Positions 7,784 to 15,773 of a DNA stretch of 64,000 bases are shown here, in pieces. The notes under the pieces were generated by a model. The model was not told the origin of the DNA. It saw only the letters and a program-made list of their open reading frames with translations, and did not search any database. The DNA is taken from assembly GCF_005863245.1 (NCBI RefSeq), contig NZ_VBUT01000005.1, forward strand, positions 541,339-605,338. The letters run 5' to 3'. The stretch is from Nocardia cyriacigeorgica (lineage in GTDB: Bacteria > Actinomycetota > Actinomycetes > Mycobacteriales > Mycobacteriaceae). The position numbers were made by a program, and so were the translations under genes. The stretch's first letter is position 1, and each line of letters begins with the position of its first letter.

Positions 7784-9964
7784 ATGTCGCATCCCGAGCA
7801 CCGGCACCCCAACCCGGACCCGGCGCCCACCGGGCACGACCACGGCATGTCCACACAAAGCCCACCACCGGATGCTCGGGACCGGCCCGCCGGCCAGGGC
7901 GAACACCTCGCCCACGTCGGTCATGACGCCCACCCCGACCACGGCGATAACGGTGGTCATGATCGGCATGCCGGGCACGGGGCACACGGGGAGATGTTCC
8001 GGCGCCGGTTCTGGATCAGCCTGATCCTGGCCTTGCCGGTAGTCGGATTCAGCCATATGGTCGCCGAGCTGCTGGGCTACCATCTGCCGGAATTCCCCGG
8101 TGCCTCGTGGATCCCGCCGGTCCTCGGCACGGTGATCTTTGTCTACGGTGGGACGCCGTTCCTCACCGGCGGCTGGAGCGAACTGCGTTCCCGCCGGCCC
8201 GGGATGATGCTGTTGATCGCCATGGCGATAACGGTCGCGTTCGTCGCGTCGTGGGTTACCACCCTCGGGCTGGGCGGGTTCGAGCTGGACTTCTGGTGGG
8301 AACTGGCCCTGCTCATCGTCATCATGCTGCTCGGGCACTGGCTGGAGATGCGGGCGCTGGGCTCGGCGTCCAGTGCGCTCGACGCCCTGGCCGCGATGCT
8401 GCCCGATACCGCGGAGAAAGTCACGGGCGACGGTGTCGCCGAGGTCCCGCTGGCAGAGTTGTCCCGCGATGATCTGGTGCTGGTGCGTGCCGGTGCCCGG
8501 GTACCGGCGGACGGCACGGTCACCGACGGCCGGGCCGAGGTCGACGAATCGATGATCACCGGTGAGTCCAAGACCGTCACCCGCGATATCGGTGACACCG
8601 TGGTCGCCGGCACCGTCGCTACCGACAGCGCCTTGCGGGTGCGGGTCACCGCGGTCGGCGAGGACACCGCGCTGGCCGGTATCCAGCGCATGGTCGCCGA
8701 CGCCCAAGCGTCCTCCTCTCGCGCTCAGGCGCTGGCGGACAAAGCCGCCGCGTTCCTGTTCTATTTCGCTGCCGGCACCGGTGCACTGACTTTCGTGATC
8801 TGGGCGCTGCTCGGCAATCTCGACGAGGCGGTGGTGCGCACGGTGACCGTCCTCGTCATCGCCTGTCCCCACGCCCTGGGTCTGGCGATCCCGCTGGTCA
8901 TCGCGATATCGACCGAACGCGCCGCAAAAGCCGGAGTACTCGTCAAAGATCGTCTCGCGCTCGAGCACATGCGCACCGTCGATGTGGTGCTGTTCGACAA
9001 AACCGGCACCTTGACCCAGGGTCGTCACCAGCTCACCGGGCTCACTGCCACCGCCGGTACGAGCGAAGAGCACTTGCTCGCGCTCGCCGCGGCCGTCGAA
9101 GCCGATAGCGAACACCCCCTCGCACGGGCCATCGTGGCCGCAGCCGAAACCCGGGTTCTGGTATCGGAACAACTCACCGCCACCGATTTCCGCTCACTGC
9201 CCGGACGCGGGGTGCGCGCCGATATCGACGGCGCCGAGGTCACCGTCGGTGGCCCGGCCATGCTCGCCGATTCAGGGTTGCCGGTACCGGATGACATCGC
9301 CACGGTCACCCGCGGCTGGGTACAACGCGGCGCCTCGGTGCTGCACATCGTCTACGGTGACCGCGTCCTCGGCGCCGTCGCACTCGAAGACGCCGTTCGC
9401 GACGAGTCCCGCCGCGCCGTCGACGCGCTACACGGCCGCGGCGTGCAGGTCGCGATGATCACCGGTGACGCCCGTCAGGTCGCCGACGCCGTCGCCGCCG
9501 ACCTCGGAATCGACGAGGTGTTCGCCGAAGTACTGCCCGAAAACAAAGACGCGAAGGTCACCGAACTGCACAACCGCGGGCACAAGGTCGCGATGGTGGG
9601 CGACGGCGTCAACGATGCTCCCGCCCTGGCCCGCGCCGACGTCGGCGTGGCGATCGGCGCCGGCACCGATGTCGCCATCGAATCCGCCGGGGTCGTCCTC
9701 GCCGCCAACGACCCCCGCGCGGTGCTGTCGATCATCGAACTGTCCCACGCCAGTTACCGCAAAATGTGGCAGAACCTACTCTGGGCCACCGGCTACAACA
9801 TCATCGCCGTCCCGCTGGCCGCGGGTGTGCTGGCGTTCGCGGGTATCGCGATCTCTCCCGCCGTCGCCGCGGTGCTCATGTCGGTGTCCACCATTGTCGT
9901 CGCGCTCAACGCCCAACTACTGCGCCGCCTCGACCTCGACCCGGCCCGCCTGGCCCATACCTGA
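7784..9964 (+). CDS. copB: Copper-translocating P-type ATPase, P1B-3 (CopB-like)
   Basis: 726 aa. The first ~70 residues are very His-rich (HPEHRHPNP, HDHG, GHDRHAGHGAHG) in place of a CxxC metal-binding domain. The membrane metal site is CPH (VIACPHALGLAIP), the known P1B-3 signature for Cu(I)/Cu(II)/Ag export. TGES, DKTGTLT, SEHPLARAI and GDGVNDAPAL are present, so it should be catalytically complete. The start at 7784 follows a Shine-Dalgarno AGGAGG 49 bp after the DUF305 stop, consistent with one operon. Confidence 0.95.
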   Translation: MSHPEHRHPNPDPAPTGHDHGMSTQSPPPDARDRPAGQGEHLAHVGHDAHPDHGDNGGHDRHAGHGAHGEMFRRRFWISLILALPVVGFSHMVAELLGYHLPEFPGASWIPPVLGTVIFVYGGTPFLTGGWSELRSRRPGMMLLIAMAITVAFVASWVTTLGLGGFELDFWWELALLIVIMLLGHWLEMRALGSASSALDALAAMLPDTAEKVTGDGVAEVPLAELSRDDLVLVRAGARVPADGTVTDGRAEVDESMITGESKTVTRDIGDTVVAGTVATDSALRVRVTAVGEDTALAGIQRMVADAQASSSRAQALADKAAAFLFYFAAGTGALTFVIWALLGNLDEAVVRTVTVLVIACPHALGLAIPLVIAISTERAAKAGVLVKDRLALEHMRTVDVVLFDKTGTLTQGRHQLTGLTATAGTSEEHLLALAAAVEADSEHPLARAIVAAAETRVLVSEQLTATDFRSLPGRGVRADIDGAEVTVGGPAMLADSGLPVPDDIATVTRGWVQRGASVLHIVYGDRVLGAVALEDAVRDESRRAVDALHGRGVQVAMITGDARQVADAVAADLGIDEVFAEVLPENKDAKVTELHNRGHKVAMVGDGVNDAPALARADVGVAIGAGTDVAIESAGVVLAANDPRAVLSIIELSHASYRKMWQNLLWATGYNIIAVPLAAGVLAFAGIAISPAVAAVLMSVSTIVVALNAQLLRRLDLDPARLAHT

Positions 9965-9997
9965 CCACCCACGAACCGAAGCGAGCTCCCTGTCCTG

Positions 9998-10843
9998 ATG
10001 CCGAGATCGTCCCTGCGTCCCTGCGCGCGTATCCTTCTCCCCTTCGCCGCCCTGACCGTGCTCACCGGTTGCACCACCGGGCAACCGCTCACAACACCCA
10101 CCCCGACGACGCCGATCCCGGCATTGTCCGCAACCGGTATCGCGTTGAGACCCGCGCTCGATCACCTGCACGGCCTGCACCTCTCCCCGGACGCAACCGT
10201 TCTGGCCGGCACCCACAGCGGCCTCGTCGCCCTCGGCGCGGACGGGCGCACAACCCCGGTCGGCGCCTCCGACGACGACTTCATGGGACTGACCGGCGTC
10301 CCGGGCACCGACCACCTGTTCGCGTCCGGGCACCCGGGCCCCTCGAGTTCAGCACCGAACCCCTTAGGACTGATCGAGAGCACCGACGGAGGCCACACCT
10401 GGACATCGAAATCCTTGACCGGCGAGGTCGACTTCCACGCCTTGGCCATCGACGGCCGGCTGCTGGTCGGATTCGACGGAGTCACCGGCCTACTCGCTTC
10501 CACCGACGCCGGCGCTACCTGGACTACGGGAGCCGCCGTCGGTGCGAATGCACTCGCCGTCACTGATACCGGGCTATGGGCCGCCACCGCCGACGGCCTG
10601 CAGCACAGCACCGACACAGGACGTACCCTCACGAACGTTCCCGGCGCGCCGCGTCTGGTATTGCTTTCGGCCGCAGACGACGGTTCTCTGTGGGGCGTAG
10701 ATGTCGCGGGCGCGGCCTGGCGCAGCCGCACCGGCCGCACATGGGAACAGCGCTCGGTCGTAGGCCCTGTCAGCGCAGTGCTGGCCGCCGATTTCGACAC
10801 CGCCTTCGCCGCGACAGAGCAGACTCTCTACCCATTGAAGTAG
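9998..10843 (+). CDS. BNR/sialidase-like repeat lipoprotein (F510_1955-like)
   Basis: 281 aa. A signal peptide ends at a lipobox (LTGC, about residues 22-25), followed by a Thr/Pro linker. The body has beta-propeller repeats with Asp-box-like motifs: STDGGHTWTS, STDAGATWTT and STDTGRTLTN. Family members are often annotated as glycosyl hydrolase-like, but they appear next to copper genes and are probably structural or metal-handling proteins. No catalytic residues can be assigned. It ends the copper block 33 bp after the ATPase. Confidence 0.7.
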   Translation: MPRSSLRPCARILLPFAALTVLTGCTTGQPLTTPTPTTPIPALSATGIALRPALDHLHGLHLSPDATVLAGTHSGLVALGADGRTTPVGASDDDFMGLTGVPGTDHLFASGHPGPSSSAPNPLGLIESTDGGHTWTSKSLTGEVDFHALAIDGRLLVGFDGVTGLLASTDAGATWTTGAAVGANALAVTDTGLWAATADGLQHSTDTGRTLTNVPGAPRLVLLSAADDGSLWGVDVAGAAWRSRTGRTWEQRSVVGPVSAVLAADFDTAFAATEQTLYPLK

Positions 10844-10874
10844 GGCCAGTTGGGTCGGATACCACGCCTTTTGA

Positions 10875-10894
10875 GGTAGGTAGGTAGGTAGGTA
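10875..10894. repeat. Tetranucleotide tandem repeat (GGTA)x5
   Basis: Five perfect GGTA units between the copper block and the mer promoter. Nothing coding is visible in 10844-11137. The copy number could vary by slippage. Confidence 0.9.
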
Positions 10895-11137
10895 GGCGAA
10901 ACAATGGTCGGCGCAGCGGCACCGTCGCGTGACGGCGTGATGAACACAGCACCCACCCACAGCTAACCGACGTAGAGACTCATGCCGATAGTCAGCGCGG
11001 CAAACGAGCTCATCATCGACACCAGGCCAGGCTGCCATCTGATTCGTAGGGTTCGGGTGGTCTCTGCCCGCGAATTCCGGCCGGTGCTCGGGAACTCGGA
11101 AAGCCGTGGGATCTGAATCGGCTCAACAGGACGATCC

Positions 11138-11169
11138 TTGACTCGGTACGTAGGTACAGGGTTGAGAAT
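11138..11169 (+). promoter_or_regulatory. MerR-type promoter/operator of merRB
   Basis: TTGACT (-35) at 11138-11143, an overlong spacer of about 19-20 bp carrying the GTAC-4-GTAC dyad (11146-11157), and a -10-like TGAGAAT at 11163-11169. This closely resembles the classical mer operator (TTGACTC, GTAC...GTAC), where MerR bends a long spacer. If transcription starts 6-8 bp downstream, the merR mRNA has almost no leader. Confidence 0.7.
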
Positions 11170-11176
11170 GAGGGGC

Positions 11177-11578
11177 ATGCGAACTGGTGAGCTGGCCTCT
11201 CGGGCCGGTGTCAATGTCCAGACCCTGCGCTACTACGAACGGCGCGGCCTCCTGGCGCGGCCGGAACGGTCACCAGCGGGTTACCGCCGCTACCCCGAGG
11301 ACGCCGTGGACGTGGTCAGGTTCGTCAAACGGGCCCAGGAGCTGGGCTTCACGCTCGATGAGATCGCCGACCTCCTACGGCTGGCCGACGGCGGTCCCGA
11401 CGACTGCGACGCCGTCCGCGTACTCGCCGAATCAAGGGTCGCCGAGATCCGACGACGGATCGCCGACCTGCACAACATGCAGCGCGCACTGACCGAGCTC
11501 ATCGCGACATGCGAGTTGCCCCGCGCTCACCGATCCTGCCCCATTCTCACTTCACTACAGGAAGGACCACGCTCATGA
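11177..11578 (+). CDS. merR: MerR mercury-responsive regulator
   Basis: 133 aa from ATG 11177 (another in-frame ATG at 11168). It has an N-terminal winged HTH (GELASRAGVNVQTLRYYERR), a dimerisation helix, and the three Hg(II)-binding cysteines of classical MerR: one in DDCDAV and two in the C-terminal TCELPRAHRSCPILTSLQ, which has the C-x8-C spacing of Tn501 MerR C117/C126. It is therefore a mercury sensor rather than a CueR or ZntR type. It overlaps the merB start by 4 bp (ATGA, 11575-11578) and is transcribed with it, unlike the divergent merR of Tn501. Confidence 0.88.
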   Translation: MRTGELASRAGVNVQTLRYYERRGLLARPERSPAGYRRYPEDAVDVVRFVKRAQELGFTLDEIADLLRLADGGPDDCDAVRVLAESRVAEIRRRIADLHNMQRALTELIATCELPRAHRSCPILTSLQEGPRS

Positions 11579-12612
11579 AGCTGGATATCCTCCAGGTCCC
11601 CGACTGTCCCAATGTGGCGGTACTCGAACAACGCCTCCATGAGGCCACCGCCGGTCGGCCGATCACGCCGGAGATCACCCACCACATCATCGATGACCCC
11701 GAGCAAGCCGCCTCGACCGGCATGACCGGCTCCCCCACCCTGCTGATCGACGGCCGCGACCCTTTCGCCACACCGGGCAATGCCCCCAGCTTGTCCTGCC
11801 GCCTTTACCCGCAGGAGGACGGAACGCTCGGCGGAGCCCCCTCGGTCACGGCGCTCCGCACTGCGTTGAGATCGACCTCGGCTGACGGTGAGCAACTCAG
11901 AAGCGACGCAGAAACCAGGTGCTGCACTCCGTCCACCGCGGACCCCGCCGCCGCACTGAGCACCTGGCGGGCGGCCGCACAACCGGCAGACCCGACGGAA
12001 ACGGCCGTGCATCAGGCCATCCTGCGATTCTTCGCAACCAGCGGCTGCGCACCGACCGCCGCCCAATTAGCCGAAACCTTTTCTGGACACGCGGTGCCGA
12101 TCGAGCAGATTCTGCAGCACCTCCACGACGCCGATGTCATCCGGACCGACACCGATGGGATCATCGTGGCCGCGTATCCGTTCTCGGGCACACCCACCCC
12201 TCATCGGGTACGAATCGCCGGCGGCCCGACTGTCTACGCGATGTGCGCCGTGGACGCACTCGGTATCAGCGCGATGCTCGGCACACAGGTCACGATCACC
12301 ACCACTGACCCGGAGACCAACGACCCGATTACCATCACCGCCGGCAGCCAACTCGTCACCGCACAACCGGCCACCACGGTGGTGTTCGTCGGCGCACAAG
12401 CCGGCCTGGGCCCCTCTGCCGAAACCTGCTGCAGTCACCTCAACTTCTTCACCGAACGCCGCACCGCCCAGAAGTGGGCGGACGGTCACTCGGGCATCAA
12501 CGGCGACATCGTCGAACTGCCTGACGCCCACCACCTCGGCAGCGTGATCTTCGGTGACCTCCTCGAGCCTCGAGCAGTCCGAGGTTGCCGCACACCCGCC
12601 ACACCGATCTGA
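11575..12612 (+). CDS. merB: Organomercurial lyase MerB with N-terminal thioredoxin-like extension
   Basis: 345 aa, against about 210 for a typical MerB. Residues 1-100 look like a small thioredoxin-fold domain (VPDCPNVAVLEQRL; TGSPTLLIDGRDPF). Residues ~130-345 are the MerB domain: a winged-helix start (TAAQLAETFSG) and the catalytic region YAMCAVDALGISAML with C224 and D227, and CCSHLNFFTERR with C285/C286. These correspond to C96, D99 and C159 of the R831b enzyme. It should cleave C-Hg bonds and release Hg(II). No merA, merT or merP is seen nearby, so reduction or export must be supplied elsewhere or by other proteins here. Confidence 0.88.
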   Translation: MKLDILQVPDCPNVAVLEQRLHEATAGRPITPEITHHIIDDPEQAASTGMTGSPTLLIDGRDPFATPGNAPSLSCRLYPQEDGTLGGAPSVTALRTALRSTSADGEQLRSDAETRCCTPSTADPAAALSTWRAAAQPADPTETAVHQAILRFFATSGCAPTAAQLAETFSGHAVPIEQILQHLHDADVIRTDTDGIIVAAYPFSGTPTPHRVRIAGGPTVYAMCAVDALGISAMLGTQVTITTTDPETNDPITITAGSQLVTAQPATTVVFVGAQAGLGPSAETCCSHLNFFTERRTAQKWADGHSGINGDIVELPDAHHLGSVIFGDLLEPRAVRGCRTPATPI

Positions 12613-12742
12613 AGGCGGCAGTGGGCAGACACCGGCATTTTGCGATATCGCCGCGCAGCGGAACGCCAGACGGTCTCGACCACGGATGACGTTCACCCGG
12701 AGTTCACTTGCCTCCAGAATAGATAGTCGTCAATATCGACGT
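12613..12742 (+). promoter_or_regulatory. Promoter/operator region of arsenic operon
   Basis: The 130-bp gap before arsR. Immediately upstream of the start codon lies a dyad CGTC-6-GACG (12728-12741) within an AT-rich segment (AATAT), as expected for an ArsR operator that covers the transcription start. The -10 and -35 boxes are not certain. Confidence 0.45.
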
Positions 12743-13120
12743 ATGTCTAAATCGCAGTTGCCGGTGATATCGGTCGAGGCCTGCCACCCCGCCCCGCACG
12801 TACGCGAGCCACTGACGGCGCAGGCTGCGGTGGAGTTGGCAGCGGTGTTCAAGGCACTGTCGGACCCGGTGCGGCTGCGGTTGTTGAGCTCGATCGCGTC
12901 GCGGTCGGGGATGGAAGCTTGCGTATGTGATCTGTCCGAGGGCATCGAATTGAGCCAGCCGACGATCTCGCACCACTTGAAGGTACTGCGCTCTGCGGGA
13001 CTGTTGACCAGCGAACGCCGCGCGTCCTGGGTGTACTACCGGGTTGTCCCGCAGGCTTTGGCGCGAGTCTCGGACGCGCTGCTGCTGGAAAGCGGCGAGG
13101 CTGCCGAGGTCACCGCATGA
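12743..13120 (+). CDS. arsR: ArsR arsenic-responsive repressor (first copy)
   Basis: 125 aa. ArsR-type winged helix with ALSDPVRLRLLSSI and the recognition segment ELSQPTISHHLKVLRSAGLL. The metal site shows the Cys pair of CVCDL (EACVCDLSEG) together with an N-terminal Cys (EACHPAP), the pattern of As(III)-sensing ArsR proteins. Start at ATG 12743, directly behind the operator-like dyad. Its stop overlaps the acr3 start by 4 bp (ATGA). It should repress the acr3-arsC operon and release it on arsenite. Confidence 0.9.
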   Translation: MSKSQLPVISVEACHPAPHVREPLTAQAAVELAAVFKALSDPVRLRLLSSIASRSGMEACVCDLSEGIELSQPTISHHLKVLRSAGLLTSERRASWVYYRVVPQALARVSDALLLESGEAAEVTA

Positions 13121-14202
13121 GCGCCACCGACACCACCACCGCGCCGGGTGTGGTCGGCAAGCTCTCCACATTGGACCGGTTCCTGCCCGTCTGGATCGGC
13201 GTGGCCATGGCCGCCGGTCTACTGCTCGGCCGTCTGATACCGGGCCTCGGCGACGGCCTGGCCGCGGTGGAAATCGACGGGATCTCGCTGCCGATCGCGA
13301 TCGGGCTGCTGATCATGATGTACCCGGTGCTGGCCAAGGTCCGCTACGACCGCCTCGACACGGTCACCGGCGATCGCCGCCTCCTGATCGGGTCGCTGGT
13401 GCTGAACTGGGTACTCGGTCCGGCGTTGATGTTCGCGCTGGCCTGGCTGCTGCTGCCCGATCTTCCGGAGTACCGGACCGGACTGATCATCGTCGGGCTC
13501 GCGCGGTGTATCGCCATGGTGATCATCTGGAACGATCTGGCCTGCGGAGACCGCGAAGCCGCCGCCGTGCTGGTGGCGTTGAACTCGATCTTCCAGGTCA
13601 TCATGTTCGCCGTGCTGGGCTGGTTCTACCTCTCGGTACTGCCCGGATGGCTGGGCCTGGAACAGACCACGATCGAGGCCTCGCCCTGGCAGATCGCGAA
13701 ATCGGTACTGATCTTCCTCGGCATCCCGCTGCTGGCCGGATACCTCACCCGCAGGTTCGGCGAGCGTACCAAAGGCCGCGACTGGTACGAATCCACGCTG
13801 ATTCCGCGAATCGGGCCCTGGGCTCTCTACGGCCTGCTGTTCACCATCGTGCTGCTGTTCGCGCTGCAAGGCGACCGCATCACCTCCCAGCCCCTCGACG
13901 TGGTCCGCATCGCGATCCCGCTGCTGGCGTATTTCGCGATCATGTGGGGCGGGGGTTACCTGCTCGGTGCCGTCATGGGCCTCGGATACGAGCGAACGAC
14001 CACACTGGCGTTCACCGCGGCGGGCAACAACTTCGAACTCGCCATCGCGGTCGCGATCGCCACCTACGGCGCCACCTCCGGGCAAGCCCTCGCCGGGGTC
14101 GTGGGCCCGCTGATCGAGGTCCCCGTCCTGGTCGCCCTGGTGTATGTATCGCTGGCCCTGCGCAACCGATTCCGCGCTGAAGCCGAGGTGACGGTCCGGT
14201 GA
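13117..14202 (+). CDS. acr3: ACR3-family arsenite efflux permease
   Basis: 361 aa with about ten hydrophobic helices. It contains the conserved transport Cys segment of ACR3 (GLARCIAMVIIWNDLACGD, about residues 128-146) and the later conserved AGNNFELAIAVAI. It exports As(III) using the membrane potential or proton gradient. It is coupled by 4-bp overlaps to arsR upstream and arsC downstream. Confidence 0.95.
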   Translation: MSATDTTTAPGVVGKLSTLDRFLPVWIGVAMAAGLLLGRLIPGLGDGLAAVEIDGISLPIAIGLLIMMYPVLAKVRYDRLDTVTGDRRLLIGSLVLNWVLGPALMFALAWLLLPDLPEYRTGLIIVGLARCIAMVIIWNDLACGDREAAAVLVALNSIFQVIMFAVLGWFYLSVLPGWLGLEQTTIEASPWQIAKSVLIFLGIPLLAGYLTRRFGERTKGRDWYESTLIPRIGPWALYGLLFTIVLLFALQGDRITSQPLDVVRIAIPLLAYFAIMWGGGYLLGAVMGLGYERTTTLAFTAAGNNFELAIAVAIATYGATSGQALAGVVGPLIEVPVLVALVYVSLALRNRFRAEAEVTVR

Positions 14203-14615
14203 CTGTGTTGGTGCTGTTCGTCTGCGTGCGTAACAGCGGCAAATCGCAGATGGCGGCCGGGCTGATGCGCCAGGCCGCCGCCGGTGAGGTCGTCGCGCTG
14301 TCGGCGGGCACCGATCCGGGCGAAAAGCTCAACGCATTGTCGGTCGCAGCGCTCGCCGAGGTCGGGATCGATATCAGCGGCGGAGTCCCGAAACCGGTCG
14401 ACGCCGGGCTGCTCGCTCGCGCTGATCTGGTGGTGATCCTCGGTCGCGAAGCCCAGCTCAACGTCCCGGACGGTGTGCGGGCGCTGTGGTGGGAGACCGA
14501 TGAACCCTCGGAGCGCGGGATCGAGGGTATGGAGCGGATGCGGCTGGTCCGTGACGATATCGCCGCCCGCGTCCGGGCCCTCGTGGCCGAACTGAGCTCA
14601 CCTGTCCAATCCTGA
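14199..14615 (+). CDS. arsC: Arsenate-mycothiol transferase-type ArsC
   Basis: 138 aa, LMW-phosphatase fold. The P-loop reads CVRNSGKSQMA: the usual Arg of the Cx5R loop is Lys. The same K is known in corynebacterial arsenate-mycothiol transferases, and the C-terminal pattern GMERMRLVRDDI...RVRALV also fits them. It would join arsenate to mycothiol, to be reduced by a mycoredoxin. It lacks the two extra resolving cysteines of thioredoxin-type ArsC, consistent with thiol-transferase chemistry. GTG start at 14199 overlaps acr3 by 4 bp. Confidence 0.85.
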   Translation: MTVLVLFVCVRNSGKSQMAAGLMRQAAAGEVVALSAGTDPGEKLNALSVAALAEVGIDISGGVPKPVDAGLLARADLVVILGREAQLNVPDGVRALWWETDEPSERGIEGMERMRLVRDDIAARVRALVAELSSPVQS

Positions 14616-14646
14616 ACCCTTCCTTCTCGAGTATCGGACAACGGAT

Positions 14647-15315
14647 ATGACCGAATCACCCCTTCCCGCTACCGCGTTGCGCGCGGATCTGTCCATTGAC
14701 CAGCATGTGGCGTTGAAAACCGCGGCGACCCGGTTACAGCGGGAGTTCGACGGCACCTTCGGTGTGGAAACCATCGAACGGTTCCTGCACTCCTCCTACG
14801 AACAGTTCGCCGGCCGCGCCACCATCGTCAACTTCCTTCCCCTGCTGGCCGAACGGTTCGCCCGCCAACGCCTCCAGGCCCTGGCCAAGGTCGAAGGCCT
14901 CCACCACACCGGGACCCCGACCGTGCTGTTCCTGTGCACCCACAACGCCGGGCGTTCCCAGATGGCGCTCGGGTTGTTCACTCACCTCGCCGGCGAGCAC
15001 GCCATCGCCTGGTCCGGGGGCAGCGAACCGGGAGACGAGATCAATCCGGCTGCGGTCGAGGCGATGGCCGAGATCGGGATCGACATCACCGGCGAGTACC
15101 CGAAGCCGTGGACCGAGGAGATCCTGAAAGCCGCCGACGTGATCGTCACCATGGGCTGCGGCGATGCCTGCCCGGTGTATCCCGGTCGCCGGTATGAGGA
15201 TTGGGACCTGCCCGATCCGGCCGGTCTCGATGTCGCCGCGATCCGGCCGATCCGCGCCGAGATCGAAACCCGTGTGCGTGCCCTGCTCGCCGAACTCGAC
15301 GTCCCCACCGCCTGA
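14647..15315 (+). CDS. arsC: Arsenate reductase ArsC with N-terminal helical domain
   Basis: 222 aa. Residues ~10-85 form a three-helix domain (FGVETIERFLHSSYEQF...FLPLLAERFARQRL) preceding an LMW-phosphatase-like ArsC domain with a standard P-loop CTHNAGRSQMALG. Resolving cysteines sit in GCGDACPVYPG, as in thioredoxin-dependent ArsC, and the block YEDWDLPDPAG is typical. Monomeric enzymes with this layout are known from Corynebacterium (ArsC1'). The start at 14647 lies 31 bp after the previous stop. Confidence 0.88.
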   Translation: MTESPLPATALRADLSIDQHVALKTAATRLQREFDGTFGVETIERFLHSSYEQFAGRATIVNFLPLLAERFARQRLQALAKVEGLHHTGTPTVLFLCTHNAGRSQMALGLFTHLAGEHAIAWSGGSEPGDEINPAAVEAMAEIGIDITGEYPKPWTEEILKAADVIVTMGCGDACPVYPGRRYEDWDLPDPAGLDVAAIRPIRAEIETRVRALLAELDVPTA

Positions 15316-15327
15316 AAGGCTTTTGCT

Positions 15328-15738
15328 GTGACCGATAAGCCGAGTGTGTTGTTCGTCTGCGTCCACAATGCCGGGCGCTCCCAGATGGCCGCCGGATTCC
15401 TCACCCACCTCGCCGACGGGGCGATCGAGGTCCGCTCCGCCGGCAGCGCCCCCGCCGAACACCTCAACCCCGCGGCAGTGCAGGCGATGGCCGAGGTCGG
15501 GATCGATATCACCGCCCAGGCCCCGAAAATCCTCACCCCCGCCGCGGTGCAGTCCTCGGATGTGGTGATCACCATGGGCTGCGGCGACACCTGCCCGGTC
15601 TTCCCTGGAATCAGCTACCGAGACTGGGACCTGGAAGACCCCGCCGGCAAAGGCGTGGAAGCGGTCCGCCCGATCCGCGACGCGATCCGTGCACGGGTGG
15701 AGGCGCTCATCGCCGATCTACTGCCCGCCCACGCCTGA
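15328..15738 (+). CDS. arsC: Thioredoxin-dependent arsenate reductase ArsC
   Basis: 136 aa, the canonical short ArsC: P-loop CVHNAGRSQMAAG, the resolving Cys pair in GCGDTCPVFPG, and YRDWDLEDPAG. It starts at GTG 15328, 12 bp after the preceding arsC, so it belongs to the same operon. It is a close paralogue of the C-terminal domain of that protein, suggesting local duplication. Confidence 0.92.
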   Translation: MTDKPSVLFVCVHNAGRSQMAAGFLTHLADGAIEVRSAGSAPAEHLNPAAVQAMAEVGIDITAQAPKILTPAAVQSSDVVITMGCGDTCPVFPGISYRDWDLEDPAGKGVEAVRPIRDAIRARVEALIADLLPAHA

Positions 15739-15773
15739 ACCCCGCTCAGCCGACCACCGTCGAGGTAGCAGCG

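Noticed and set aside
10963..11214. Small leftward frame ending in a hydrophobic stretch
   Set aside because: It overlaps the mer promoter, has no ribosome site and no recognisable family. Possibly a remnant, but not supportable.
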